The notes: generated by a model from the letters alone, not told the origin. A DNA stretch of 12,270 nucleotides from Amphibacillus indicireducens (GCF_039539605.1 NZ_BAABDL010000149.1:1-12270), one strand, 5' to 3'. Numbered from the stretch's first letter, positions 1-7,023 are shown. A program made the numbers and translations.

Positions 1-194
1 CATTCATAATTTTAAAAAACTGAAATCATCTCGAGGGATAAGTCTGCCCATTTTTAAGTTTGATGGGAAAAAGGGGATAGAGAAAAGTGAAAATTTAACG
101 AGCAACCATACTTATTTAGTTATAAAAACTAAATTTCCCTAACTGGCATTCACTTTTGGCAATTTAATGGGCAAATCACCTATAAAAAATCAAG
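1..194. other. Left-edge intergenic sequence
   Basis: I see no gene in this stretch downstream of the minus-strand oxidoreductase. A weak hairpin, TTTAGT (116-121) with ACTAAA (128-133), is present but lacks a clear T-run, so I do not call it a terminator. Confidence 0.4.
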
Positions 195-1754
195 TTATGA
201 ATAATGCAGGTTATAATCATATTTTTTCAAGGGTTTTTCTGCTGGACCCTCAACGACATCTCCAGTATACGAAAACCTAGAACCGTGACATGGACAATCC
301 CATGTACGTTCACCACTGTTCCACTCAACTTCACAACCAAGATGAGTACAAGTTGTATCGATTAGATGAAGTTTTCCTTGATCATCTTTATACGCGCCCT
401 TACGTTTTCCATCAATACTAATGATCGCTCCTTGATCACTAGATAATGTTTTAGGATCAATTTGACTCAATTGAAGTTTGCCTTTAACTAAATGTTCAAC
501 AACATTTGCATTTTGAACGACAAGGTTTTTTAAACTAGGGATTGGATTAAATCGTGCTGGCTTGAAAAGTTCCTCATACTTATTCTTTTTACCGTTAACA
601 AGATCAGTGATCAACAGTGTTGCAGCAGTTCCATTCGTTATACCCCACTTACGATAACCAGTAGCAATTAACACATTTGGATTCCCCGACGTGATTCTGC
701 CGATGTAAGGAATCTGATCAAGTGTGGTCAAATCTTGAGCTGACCAGCGGTATTTTATCGAATCAATTCCTAGAATCGTCTGACCAAAACTCTCCAAAGC
801 ATGATAGTGTTTGATCGTATCAATTCCTTGACCTGTTTTGTGATTTTCTCCTACGATTAACGCCATTTCTTCACCATTTATCGCTATTTTTCTTAATGAA
901 CGAGTTGGATTAGCAGCGCTAATAAATAGTCCTGCTGGTATCTGTTTGTTTACTTTTGCAACAATTGCGTATGAGCGTTCAGCATACATTTTTGCAGAAT
1001 AGAGACCAAGACCTTCATAAAATGGAAAGTGAGAACAGACGATGACATGATTTGCAGTAACTTTAGCTTGATCACGAGTTAAAACAACTGGTTGTTGCCC
1101 TTTCTTAATATCGACAGCCGTTGTTTCTTCAAAAATTTTCCCCCCCATTTCAGTCACTTGCTCAACTAATTGCTCTAAATACTTTAGCGGATGAAATTGA
1201 GCCTGATCTTTCATTATCAAAGCATTATTAACAGCTAAATCAAGGGGAATAGAATCAACTAAAGTTCCTTTAATACCAAGTTGATTATACGCTTTTGCTT
1301 CTTGTTCCACTTTTTCTTGATCTTTCTTTGTCACCGCGTAAACCCAAGCATCTTGCTGACTATATTCACAGTCAATTTCAAAATGAGCAATCGTTTCACG
1401 AATAAAGTTTAATGCCTCAAAATTAGCCTGATAATAAAGCATTGCTTGCTCAATTCCAATATCCTTAATTAATTGATGATAAATCAAACCGTGCTGAGCA
1501 GTAATTTTGGCAGTCGTATGCCCCGTTGTTCCATTTAATAGCTTGTCTGATTCCAATAGAGCTATTTTTAAACCGCTTTTCGCTAATAGATAAGCAGTTG
1601 TCACACCAGTAATCCCACCTCCTACAATGACAACATCGACGTTTATATCTTTGTTTAACTTAGGGAACGAACGCATTGATACAGAATTAAGCCAATAAGA
1701 TTCACTCACATCTGGTAGACTCTTGTTCGTTTTGTCTTGATTAATCATTATCAA
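195..1754 (-). CDS. FAD-dependent oxidoreductase with C-terminal Rieske [2Fe-2S] domain (YhfW-like)
   Basis: The protein is a probable cytoplasmic flavoprotein oxidoreductase of the D-amino-acid-oxidase fold joined to a Rieske iron-sulfur domain; the substrate is unknown. Residues 41-50 (VVIVGGGITG) form the dinucleotide-binding loop for FAD, with the ribose-binding acidic residue at about E68. The Rieske domain lies at about 430-519. Its ligands are C469-x-H471 and C487-x2-H490, and C474 and C489 are placed to form the extra disulfide of bc-type Rieske proteins, so the cluster site is intact. Length and domain order match B. subtilis YhfW as I recall it. No signal peptide or membrane segment is visible. 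The reading frame opens with TTG at 1754, but ATG at 1748 is equally plausible. The GGAGAGG ribosome site lies 4 bases before TTG and 10 before ATG. A terminator separates it from the gene upstream, so it is probably transcribed alone. The family call is firm; the physiological role is not known. Confidence 0.9.
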   Translation of the reverse strand: MIMINQDKTNKSLPDVSESYWLNSVSMRSFPKLNKDINVDVVIVGGGITGVTTAYLLAKSGLKIALLESDKLLNGTTGHTTAKITAQHGLIYHQLIKDIGIEQAMLYYQANFEALNFIRETIAHFEIDCEYSQQDAWVYAVTKKDQEKVEQEAKAYNQLGIKGTLVDSIPLDLAVNNALIMKDQAQFHPLKYLEQLVEQVTEMGGKIFEETTAVDIKKGQQPVVLTRDQAKVTANHVIVCSHFPFYEGLGLYSAKMYAERSYAIVAKVNKQIPAGLFISAANPTRSLRKIAINGEEMALIVGENHKTGQGIDTIKHYHALESFGQTILGIDSIKYRWSAQDLTTLDQIPYIGRITSGNPNVLIATGYRKWGITNGTAATLLITDLVNGKKNKYEELFKPARFNPIPSLKNLVVQNANVVEHLVKGKLQLSQIDPKTLSSDQGAIISIDGKRKGAYKDDQGKLHLIDTTCTHLGCEVEWNSGERTWDCPCHGSRFSYTGDVVEGPAEKPLKKYDYNLHYS

Positions 1755-1822
1755 TATTCCTCTCCATTAAATCATAAGGTCATATTGATATAATTTCCTA
1801 ACTGAAACAGAATATCCATAAT

Positions 1823-1872
1823 AAAAAAAGTTGTCCAATTATAGCTCACACCAGCTATATTGGACAACTTTT
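1823..1872 (-). terminator. Rho-independent terminator of the 1891-2730 gene
   Basis: A long hairpin pairs 1826-1846 with 1853-1872 (AAAAGTTGTCCAA against TTGGACAACTTTT, plus a TATAGCT/AGCTATA inner stem with one bulged base). Read on the minus strand it is followed by seven T residues (1829-1823). It starts 18 bases after the stop codon of the preceding minus-strand gene. Confidence 0.9.
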
Positions 1873-1890
1873 GGTCTTAACTTGATTAAA

Positions 1891-2730
1891 CTATTGCTTC
1901 AATGCTCCGCTTGCTTCTGGAAGTTCCGAAAGATCAAGTAGGTTCATCTCACTGAAATATTGAAGAAAATCTTCAGCTTGTTTAATTTCAGCTTCATCCG
2001 TTTTTAATGCGACAATATCTTTCAAAATTTGTGCTGTAATCATATTGTCAAAATAACGATACTTACCAGAATTCCATGTTGTGCGATGTGGGTAGTTTTT
2101 ATTGAGATAGTAATTCCAGAATAAGATTTTTTCAGCTTCTGTTTCCGTCAACTTAATCCGGTACACTTCATGTGCTTCAATCATGCCATCTTCATTATCA
2201 TCACCAGAAAATGTTTCTGGAACCATGTAGAGACCGATTACTTTTCTGACTGTTTCTGCTTGATCAGCTTCTCTAACCGTTAATAGAACAGAACTATTTG
2301 GTCGTAACCTTGCAACGATATTTGGTTTTCCTTTATTTTTACCACTTTGGACTTCACCAGTAAAAACAGTCCAATTATCGATGACATTGTTTTGTTCTTC
2401 TTCGTCTAACCAAAAGACAACTTGAGAACTTTCATGAATTTTTAAGTTCTTTAATCTTTCACGACGATAAGCTTCTTCAGCTATTTGTCTCTGCTCTTCT
2501 TCCCTTTCCTGTTCACGTAATTGCTTTTCTTTTTTTGTTTGAATTAATATTTTTTCTAATGATTTAGCGACTTCTCGATCTTTTAGGTGGATAAAATTCC
2601 CTAATGAATCAGGGTAAACGAATTTTTTCGTATCCTCTTCAAAATCAATTGTAATAAAAGCATCATCTTGCTCGATGATTTGTCCTTTACCGAAAACCTT
2701 ATGAGTAATCATCTCATTGACTAAATTCAC
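1891..2730 (-). CDS. Unrecognised protein: N-terminal tudor-like segment, charged coiled coil, conserved C-terminal region
   Basis: I cannot assign a function to this 279-residue, probably cytoplasmic protein. Residues 8-45 (ITHKVFGKGQII, then ITIDFEEDTKKFVYP) resemble the small beta-rich tudor-like segment found at the C-terminus of PcrA/UvrD helicases and at the front of various Firmicutes proteins. Residues about 52-98 are very rich in E, K, R and Q and should form a coiled coil. Residues 105-245 look globular, with conserved-looking patches GKNKGKPNIVARLRPNSSVLLTV... around 130-152, and WNYYLN and WNSGKYRYF near 205-228. This resembles a Bacillota family that I recall as mostly annotated hypothetical. 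There are no signal peptide or membrane segments. The start is GTG at 2730, supported by AGGAGAG seven bases upstream; ATG codon 7 is an alternative. It stands alone between a leader containing a terminator-like hairpin and its own strong terminator. The coding call is firm; the functional call is open. Confidence 0.85.
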   Translation of the reverse strand: MNLVNEMITHKVFGKGQIIEQDDAFITIDFEEDTKKFVYPDSLGNFIHLKDREVAKSLEKILIQTKKEKQLREQEREEEQRQIAEEAYRRERLKNLKIHESSQVVFWLDEEEQNNVIDNWTVFTGEVQSGKNKGKPNIVARLRPNSSVLLTVREADQAETVRKVIGLYMVPETFSGDDNEDGMIEAHEVYRIKLTETEAEKILFWNYYLNKNYPHRTTWNSGKYRYFDNMITAQILKDIVALKTDEAEIKQAEDFLQYFSEMNLLDLSELPEASGALKQ

Positions 2731-2788
2731 TAACTCACTCTCCTATTAAAAAAATTTTCAATTTACAGGCATAAGTTAAACAAATAAA

Positions 2789-2829
2789 AATCGCACTCAA
2801 ATTCTGTCGATAAGAAGTTGCGTACGATT
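2789..2829 (-). terminator. Terminator-like hairpin in the leader of the 1891-2730 gene
   Basis: On the minus strand AATCGTAC (2829-2822) pairs with GTGCGATT (2796-2789) through 8 bp including one G-U. Inner CAA/TTG and TTCT/AGAA stems are separated by single mismatches, leaving a 7-base loop. A TTTTTATTT run follows immediately. It lies downstream of a good minus-strand promoter (2864-2892) and about 60 bases before the GTG start, so it could attenuate that gene, end a short RNA, or end read-through from 2974-3891. Confidence 0.6.
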
Positions 2830-2863
2830 ACTAATAACTAATTCTAGTCGTGATTCTGTCTTT

Positions 2864-2892
2864 ATTTTACCACAGATTAAAGTTTATTGCAA
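2864..2892 (-). promoter_or_regulatory. SigA-type promoter upstream of the 1891-2730 gene
   Basis: On the minus strand TTGCAA (2892-2887) and TAAAAT (2869-2864) are separated by 17 bases, with an extended TGG just before the -10. Transcription would begin near 2857, giving a 5' leader of about 127 bases that contains the hairpin at 2789-2829. Confidence 0.6.
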
Positions 2893-2900
2893 ATTAGCCG

Positions 2901-2930
2901 TTGACAATCTCATTTTGATTATCGTATAAT
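2901..2930 (+). promoter_or_regulatory. Consensus SigA promoter facing the plus strand, antisense to the 2974-3891 gene
   Basis: TTGACA (2901-2906) and TATAAT (2925-2930) are both perfect consensus hexamers, 18 bases apart. The predicted start near 2937 reads toward the 3' end of the minus-strand reductase gene. No plus-strand gene with a ribosome site follows. It lies back to back with the minus-strand promoter at 2864-2892. Confidence 0.5.
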
Positions 2931-2973
2931 GTAAGATTATTTTAAACAAATTATTAAATTCAGCAAAAAATTC

Positions 2974-3891
2974 TTATGATAATGTCTGCTCAAAAACTTT
3001 TAAGTTTTGAAAAATTGAAGTTAAATAAGGTGCATTGATTTGTGCATTTTTCGCCAAGCTTAAAAGATAACCTTGAATATGATCACCTTCAATTTGTGAG
3101 CCCTTTTCCATATCGCGCTGCATCGATGTTTTAAAATCATAGCCAAGTGTTTCAATCGATGCTAATTGCTCGATTTCAACATCGGGGGCAATGGGCGCAT
3201 GATTGGCCCGCATAATTGCTGTCACTTCTTCGTAGAGTTGCTTGATATAAGTCATTCCACCATCACTTTCTCTGATCGGACCAATTGGGACACGCATTAA
3301 AGTTGTCAGGCCAGATAAGACGGTAATCCGTAAATACTTGTGCCACATATCTTGTAAAATGTGCTCACTTAAAATAAAATCGGCTTTTGTTCTGCTAAAT
3401 GCTTTTGCGATTCTGTTCATTCGATTCGACTTTTGCTCATTCAGTTCACCAAAAACAAGTTTATCAAATTGACTTGAATGAACAACTTCACCTGCTTCAT
3501 TTAATGTCGTTTCAATTTGACATAGTCCACCCATCACTTTCTCCACACCAAAAGCATCTGTTAATTGTTCGAGATGTGAAATGCCATTTAATAATGGAAT
3601 GATCACTGTTTCATCCCCAACAAAAGGCTGTAAATCGTCGATCGCTTCTGATAAGTGATAAGCTTTTGTTGAAAAGAGAACGACATCAAATGGCTCTGTC
3701 TCTTGATCTTTCGTTATTAATTGTGGATGAAAAGAAAAATCACCTTTTGTACTTTGAATAACCAATCCATTACTTTCAAGTTGTTGTTTTCGTTTATCAC
3801 GAACTAGAAAAACAACGTTCTCACCTTTTTCGACTAAACGCCCGCCAAAATAACCACCAATTCCCCCAGCTCCTAATACCAAAATACGCAT
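2974..3891 (-). CDS. 2-dehydropantoate 2-reductase (ApbA/PanE) family protein
   Basis: The 305-residue protein belongs to the ketopantoate reductase family, which uses NADPH to reduce 2-dehydropantoate to pantoate for coenzyme A synthesis. The N-terminal Rossmann loop G7-A-G-G-I-G-G-Y-F-G-G fits NADP binding. The STKAY segment at 74-78, N102 in LLNG, K185 (the likely catalytic lysine) and E268 in the IEGDHIQGY segment all match family positions. The two asparagines that follow the lysine in E. coli PanE (N180 and N184) are replaced here by I189 and S193. The family is therefore clear, but true pantoate synthesis is less certain and another 2-keto acid may be the substrate. The start ATG has AAGGAGAG six bases upstream. 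The gene follows the AI-2E-family gene by 50 bases on the same strand, so the two are probably co-transcribed. No terminator is evident immediately after it. Confidence 0.85.
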   Translation of the reverse strand: MRILVLGAGGIGGYFGGRLVEKGENVVFLVRDKRKQQLESNGLVIQSTKGDFSFHPQLITKDQETEPFDVVLFSTKAYHLSEAIDDLQPFVGDETVIIPLLNGISHLEQLTDAFGVEKVMGGLCQIETTLNEAGEVVHSSQFDKLVFGELNEQKSNRMNRIAKAFSRTKADFILSEHILQDMWHKYLRITVLSGLTTLMRVPIGPIRESDGGMTYIKQLYEEVTAIMRANHAPIAPDVEIEQLASIETLGYDFKTSMQRDMEKGSQIEGDHIQGYLLSLAKNAQINAPYLTSIFQNLKVFEQTLS

Positions 3892-3919
3892 ATGTATCTC
3901 TCCTTCTTTATTATCCCAA

Positions 3920-3945
3920 TTGATCGAGATTTAATTCTAGATCAA
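3920..3945 (-). repeat. Imperfect inverted repeat at the AI-2E/reductase gene junction
   Basis: TTGATC-g-AGA (3920-3929) pairs with TCT-a-GATCAA (3936-3945), giving nine base pairs with one mismatch and a 6-base loop. It overlaps the TGA stop codon of the upstream gene. There is no T-run on either strand, so it is not a standard terminator. It might be a processing or stability hairpin in the two-gene transcript. Confidence 0.35.
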
Positions 3946-5090
3946 GCTTTAACATGTGAATTATTTTTTCTTTTCTCTCTCATCACGACATTATCTTTGA
4001 GTAATCGATAAAGTGCGGATGATATAGGGACCCCAATTAACATTCCTAGAACACCCCATAGACCTCCACCAATCGTGACACCGACGATGACCCATAATCC
4101 AGATAACCCAATTGATTGACCAACAACACGTGGGTAAATAATATTACCTTCGATTTGTTGGATTGCGATAATCATAATGAGAAAGAAGACTGCTTGTAAT
4201 GGTGACTCGACTAAAATCAATAGAAAACCAACAGATGCAGAAATGTATGCTCCAATATATGGGATGTATGCCGTAACTCCAGTTAATGCACCAATCATAC
4301 CTGCATATGGAAATCTAAAGATCCACATACCAATCGCCACTAATGAGCCAAGAATGACCGCTTCAATTGTTTCTCCAACAAGGAAGTTTCTAAATGAATC
4401 GTTCACAACATGTGCAACATATCGAACACCTTTGTCAATACGTTCTGGGAAGTAAGCACGTAGCAACCGTTGAAATTGTTCTGCTAGCTTTTCTTTCGTT
4501 AATAAAATATAGATTGAAATAATAAACGCGATAAATATATTAACAATAAAGCTAAAGACAGAACCGAGTGTTGCAACGGTCGTTTCAATAATGTTTCCTG
4601 TAAAATTATTGACGAAATTCAATACTTGTGTGGCGATGCCCTGCCAATCAATATCTACTTCTTGTACCATTTCGGCAACTCGAGGAAATAAATCTTCATA
4701 TTCAACAATCCATGTCTCAACCATCGTAAATAATTCAGGAATCGTTTCAATAATCGTCATAATAACAGAAATCAATTGTGGTGCAATTAAACTGACTACA
4801 AAAACTAAAATAAAAATAATCACAACAAATCCAACTAAAATACCAACCGGACGTCGGGTTAATTGAACCCACTTGCTCATTTTATTAGGGAAATAGAGCT
4901 TTTCTATCTGGATCATTAATAGATTGATAACATAAGCAATAATTGCACCCATAATGATCGGACGAATAATGACCCAAATTAGTGCGAGCCAATCAAATAG
5001 ATGCTGATAATTCGTAATAACCAAGATAACAACCGCACCGATGATCAAATATTTCATAATTAATTTGTCGATCAATTTGTATTTGTCCAT
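3942..5090 (-). CDS. AI-2E/PerM family (UPF0118) membrane transporter
   Basis: This is a polytopic inner-membrane protein of the AI-2E exporter/PerM family. Relatives include E. coli TqsA (AI-2 export) and YdgG/PerM proteins, and some are Na+/H+ or other antiporters, so the substrate cannot be named. About eight hydrophobic segments are visible near residues 12-28, 35-60, 82-110, 170-197, 236-258, 264-295, 298-316 and 328-362. The amphipathic 110-165 section between the third and fourth is the family's long extracytoplasmic loop. Family signatures include GALTGVTAYIPYIGA (267-281) and PRVVGQSIGLSGLWVIVGV followed by GVLGMLIGVP (320-355). The length of 382 residues is usual for the family, and the basic C-terminal tail is cytoplasmic. 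The start ATG is preceded by AAAGGT and GTGAG. It is the first gene of a probable pair with the reductase downstream. Confidence 0.9.
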   Translation of the reverse strand: MDKYKLIDKLIMKYLIIGAVVILVITNYQHLFDWLALIWVIIRPIIMGAIIAYVINLLMIQIEKLYFPNKMSKWVQLTRRPVGILVGFVVIIFILVFVVSLIAPQLISVIMTIIETIPELFTMVETWIVEYEDLFPRVAEMVQEVDIDWQGIATQVLNFVNNFTGNIIETTVATLGSVFSFIVNIFIAFIISIYILLTKEKLAEQFQRLLRAYFPERIDKGVRYVAHVVNDSFRNFLVGETIEAVILGSLVAIGMWIFRFPYAGMIGALTGVTAYIPYIGAYISASVGFLLILVESPLQAVFFLIMIIAIQQIEGNIIYPRVVGQSIGLSGLWVIVGVTIGGGLWGVLGMLIGVPISSALYRLLKDNVVMREKRKNNSHVKA

Positions 5091-5173
5091 ATCTCACGTA
5101 CCTTTCTATCCCGGATGATGTTACTCTATTTTATCTTATAATTCAGAAAAAATCACCCAATAACAACAGTATA

Positions 5174-5202
5174 ATTGCATAAAGTTTACATTCCTATGTC
5201 AA
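5174..5202 (-). promoter_or_regulatory. Candidate promoter of the AI-2E-family gene
   Basis: On the minus strand a perfect TTGACA (5202-5197) is followed after 17 bases by TGCAAT (5179-5174), which is a weak -10. Transcription would start near 5167 and leave a leader of about 77 bases. An alternative -10, TAAAAT, lies closer to the gene but lacks a good -35. Confidence 0.4.
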
Positions 5203-5250
5203 GTCTTATCGTTGTGGTTTTAGATAGCTGATATTGATCGATCAATACAA

Positions 5251-5416
5251 CCGCTACGGGAAAATATTTCGCTTACCGCGGGCGTGCCTCGGGCGCACAG
5301 GACGTGGGTCAGTTAGACGTCGCCACACGACGTGGCGATCTTAGTCTAACATTCCCCCCAAGTGGATCTTCGGCTCACGCTATTCCCGCTGGTGTCTTCA
5401 TATTTTCCCTACGCTA
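5251..5416 (-). repeat. Structured intergenic repeat, copy A (diverged, opposite orientation to copy B)
   Basis: This GC-rich element has imperfect terminal inverted repeats. GGGAAAATAT at 5258-5267 is exactly repeated in inverse at 5400-5409, and CGCGGG/CCCGC pairs sit further in. The centre folds as GTTAGAC (5312-5318) with GTCTAAC (5344-5350), enclosing TCGCCAC (5320-5326) with GTGGCGA (5332-5338). Read on the minus strand, its first 44 bases align with copy B, sharing GATCCACTT and the GGGAA..AGC segment. Its other end aligns with the GCCCG..AAGCGAAA end of copy B. It resembles a repeat I recall as common between genes in Bacillaceae, but I cannot confirm membership here. Confidence 0.65.
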
Positions 5417-5480
5417 ATGTCTACTTTCCTACAAGAAAAAAAGGTCTCTTAGCAATACATCGTATGAAAGATACTATTTA

Positions 5481-5607
5481 GCAGATGAGAGATGTGTAGA
5501 CTCCCACGGGAAAAGCAAGAGCTTGAGATCCACTTTGACAAGTGGGCTTTGCTTGGCAAAGTTAGCTCAAGCCTTGCCCGTAGGAAAGCGAAACATCTCT
5601 CAGCTGC
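5481..5607 (+). repeat. Structured intergenic repeat, copy B, MITE-like with 15-bp terminal inverted repeats
   Basis: A 127-bp element is bounded by GCAGaTGAGAGATGT (5481-5495) and its inverse at 5593-5607, matching at 14 of 15 positions. Inside, ACGGG pairs with CCCGT and GCTTGAG (5521-5527) pairs with CTCAAGC (5565-5571). Two local hairpins follow: CCACTT-TGAC-AAGTGG (5530-5545) and CTTTGC-TTG-GCAAAG (5547-5561). Together they predict a long basal stem closing on two arms. No transposase and no clear target-site duplication are visible. Confidence 0.65.
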
Positions 5608-5669
5608 GGGTGTGATCCTCTTAATTAGAGCTAATCACATAACTTGATTTTTTCTTAACTTTTTTATGC

Positions 5670-5703
5670 AAGGTATTACTATTTAGTTTTGGAATACCTT
5701 TTT
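5670..5703 (+). terminator. Hairpin with plus-strand T-run
   Basis: AAGGTATT (5670-5677) pairs perfectly with AATACCTT (5693-5700). The plus strand continues into a run of five T residues (5699-5703), while the minus strand has no T-run. It would therefore end plus-strand transcription, although no plus-strand gene lies upstream. The 15-base loop is large, so the call is moderate. Confidence 0.45.
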
Positions 5704-5737
5704 CAATTCCATAAATACGAATCAATTGATGATCCTT

Positions 5738-6949
5738 TTACCTTTTTGGTTTAATCGCAAATAAAGCGATAACAGCTGCAATTCCACTCAAAATTGCCAA
5801 AGTGATATAAAGCACCCGCATATTCCCCTCTATTACCGCGACAATTGGCGGTCCAGATGCAACACCTAAAAAACGCATACTGCTATACAAAGAAGTCACT
5901 GTTCCACGTATATTTTTCTCAACTCCTTTTGTAATCAGTGAGTCTAAAGCCGGTAATGACAGACCGATCCCCAAACTTGATATCGATAATAAGCAAGTGA
6001 TGAATAGAAGGCTGATTTCTTGTGTGACAAATAATAACGGTAACCCAATGATCAGATTTCCACTAAAAATGAACCATTTCATCAGCACTTTATTATCACC
6101 AATTTTTTTACTCGACAAATACGACGCTAGGCATAGGATTAACAAAGGAATGGCTAAGATTAAACCTTTATTTATCCCATTGATTTGGTATTGCTTCTCA
6201 AGTAGATTGGAAAAATGAAATTGATAACCGAACAAGACAAACATGTTTAGTCCACCGATCAGAAAAATAGCCATCAACCAGCGCCCACTTTTCTTAAAAA
6301 TGGTCTTAACTTTCTTGGTAAACCCTGTAAATTTCGGTTTTGTCGTTTGTTTTTGTGGCGACACTTTTACTAAGAAAATCACAAGTAGTAATGACAGAAT
6401 TGAAAAAACCGGCACAAAAATAAACGGTAAATACCAAATAACGAGCCCAAGTGATGCCCCGATAATTGGACTTAATACTTTACCGAACGTATTGGCCGTT
6501 TCGATAATTCCTAAGCCTCTACTCACATCTTCTTCATCATGATACATATCTCCTACAGTTGGGATCGTGACTGGAAAAGCCCCAGATGCCCCTACTCCTT
6601 GTAAGAGTCGACCTAAGATAATAAATAAATAAGGATGAGCCATTTGCCAAGAGGCAAAAGCCGCTATTCCTCCACCAATTGCCGTCAGAATCAGACTTGG
6701 AATGATAACTTTTTTCCGTCCAAAACGATCAGACAAGTACCCTGCAATTGGGATTAAAATAATCGCAACAATTGAATACACAGTGATAATCAAGCTTGCC
6801 TGAAGCTGACTAATTTTTAAGACACTCTCAATCATCGGTAATACAGGGATTAACATCGAATTACCAAGTGTCATAACGAGTGGAATTGATGCTAAGGCAA
6901 GTAAATCTAATTTTTTTCGGTTCATTTGACAACATCCATTCATCCGCAT
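5738..6949 (-). CDS. MFS (DHA1-type) drug/metabolite exporter
   Basis: This is a major facilitator superfamily membrane protein of about 12 segments and 403 residues, most like proton-coupled multidrug exporters of the Bmr/TetA group; the substrate is unknown. The first helix is about 16-40 (LALASIPLVMTLGNSMLIPVLP). The loop 2-3 motif A reads GYLSDRFGRKK (70-80). LGRLLQGVGASGAFP (112-126) matches the motif B helix, and GIIETANTFGKVLSPIIGASLG (147-168) fits the antiporter motif C region. The frame opens at ATG 6949, but that codon has no ribosome site. ATG at 6925 (residue 9) gives a protein starting MNRKKLDLL, which suits the family better, has GGATG seven bases upstream, and leaves room after a possible -10 at 6965-6970. 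The true protein is therefore probably 395 residues. It is divergent from the HMG-CoA reductase gene. No standard terminator follows it on the minus strand. Confidence 0.88.
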   Translation of the reverse strand: MRMNGCCQMNRKKLDLLALASIPLVMTLGNSMLIPVLPMIESVLKISQLQASLIITVYSIVAIILIPIAGYLSDRFGRKKVIIPSLILTAIGGGIAAFASWQMAHPYLFIILGRLLQGVGASGAFPVTIPTVGDMYHDEEDVSRGLGIIETANTFGKVLSPIIGASLGLVIWYLPFIFVPVFSILSLLLVIFLVKVSPQKQTTKPKFTGFTKKVKTIFKKSGRWLMAIFLIGGLNMFVLFGYQFHFSNLLEKQYQINGINKGLILAIPLLILCLASYLSSKKIGDNKVLMKWFIFSGNLIIGLPLLFVTQEISLLFITCLLSISSLGIGLSLPALDSLITKGVEKNIRGTVTSLYSSMRFLGVASGPPIVAVIEGNMRVLYITLAILSGIAAVIALFAIKPKR

Positions 6950-7023
6950 TTAAGTACTGAAACTATTTTAAGCTTAATTCACTATTTCATACTTCAATCT
7001 GACCTAATAAATTTCGATTATGA

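Larger units (their letters stand above)
5091..5737. other. Gene-free 647-bp interval carrying two inverted structured repeats
   Basis: No convincing reading frame is present on either strand. From the left it holds a promoter candidate for the minus-strand AI-2E gene, repeat copy A (about 5251-5416), a short A-rich linker, repeat copy B (5481-5607), a small hairpin pairing TGTGAT with ATCACA (about 5611-5639), and a hairpin with a plus-strand T-run (5670-5703). Copy A is clearly more GC-rich than the surrounding genes. Confidence 0.7.

Noticed and set aside
2976..3038. A 20-codon plus-strand frame just after the consensus promoter at 2901-2930
   Set aside because: It has no ribosome site, starts inside the reductase gene's 3' end, and its peptide is not recognisable.
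4177..4866. Plus-strand open frames of about 90 codons opposite the AI-2E-family gene
   Set aside because: They lack ribosome sites and recognisable protein character and lie fully inside a well-supported membrane protein gene on the other strand.
5251..5607. CRISPR array or tRNA-like gene
   Set aside because: The repeats are two inverted diverged copies rather than regular direct repeats with spacers, and no cloverleaf with a T-loop motif could be built.
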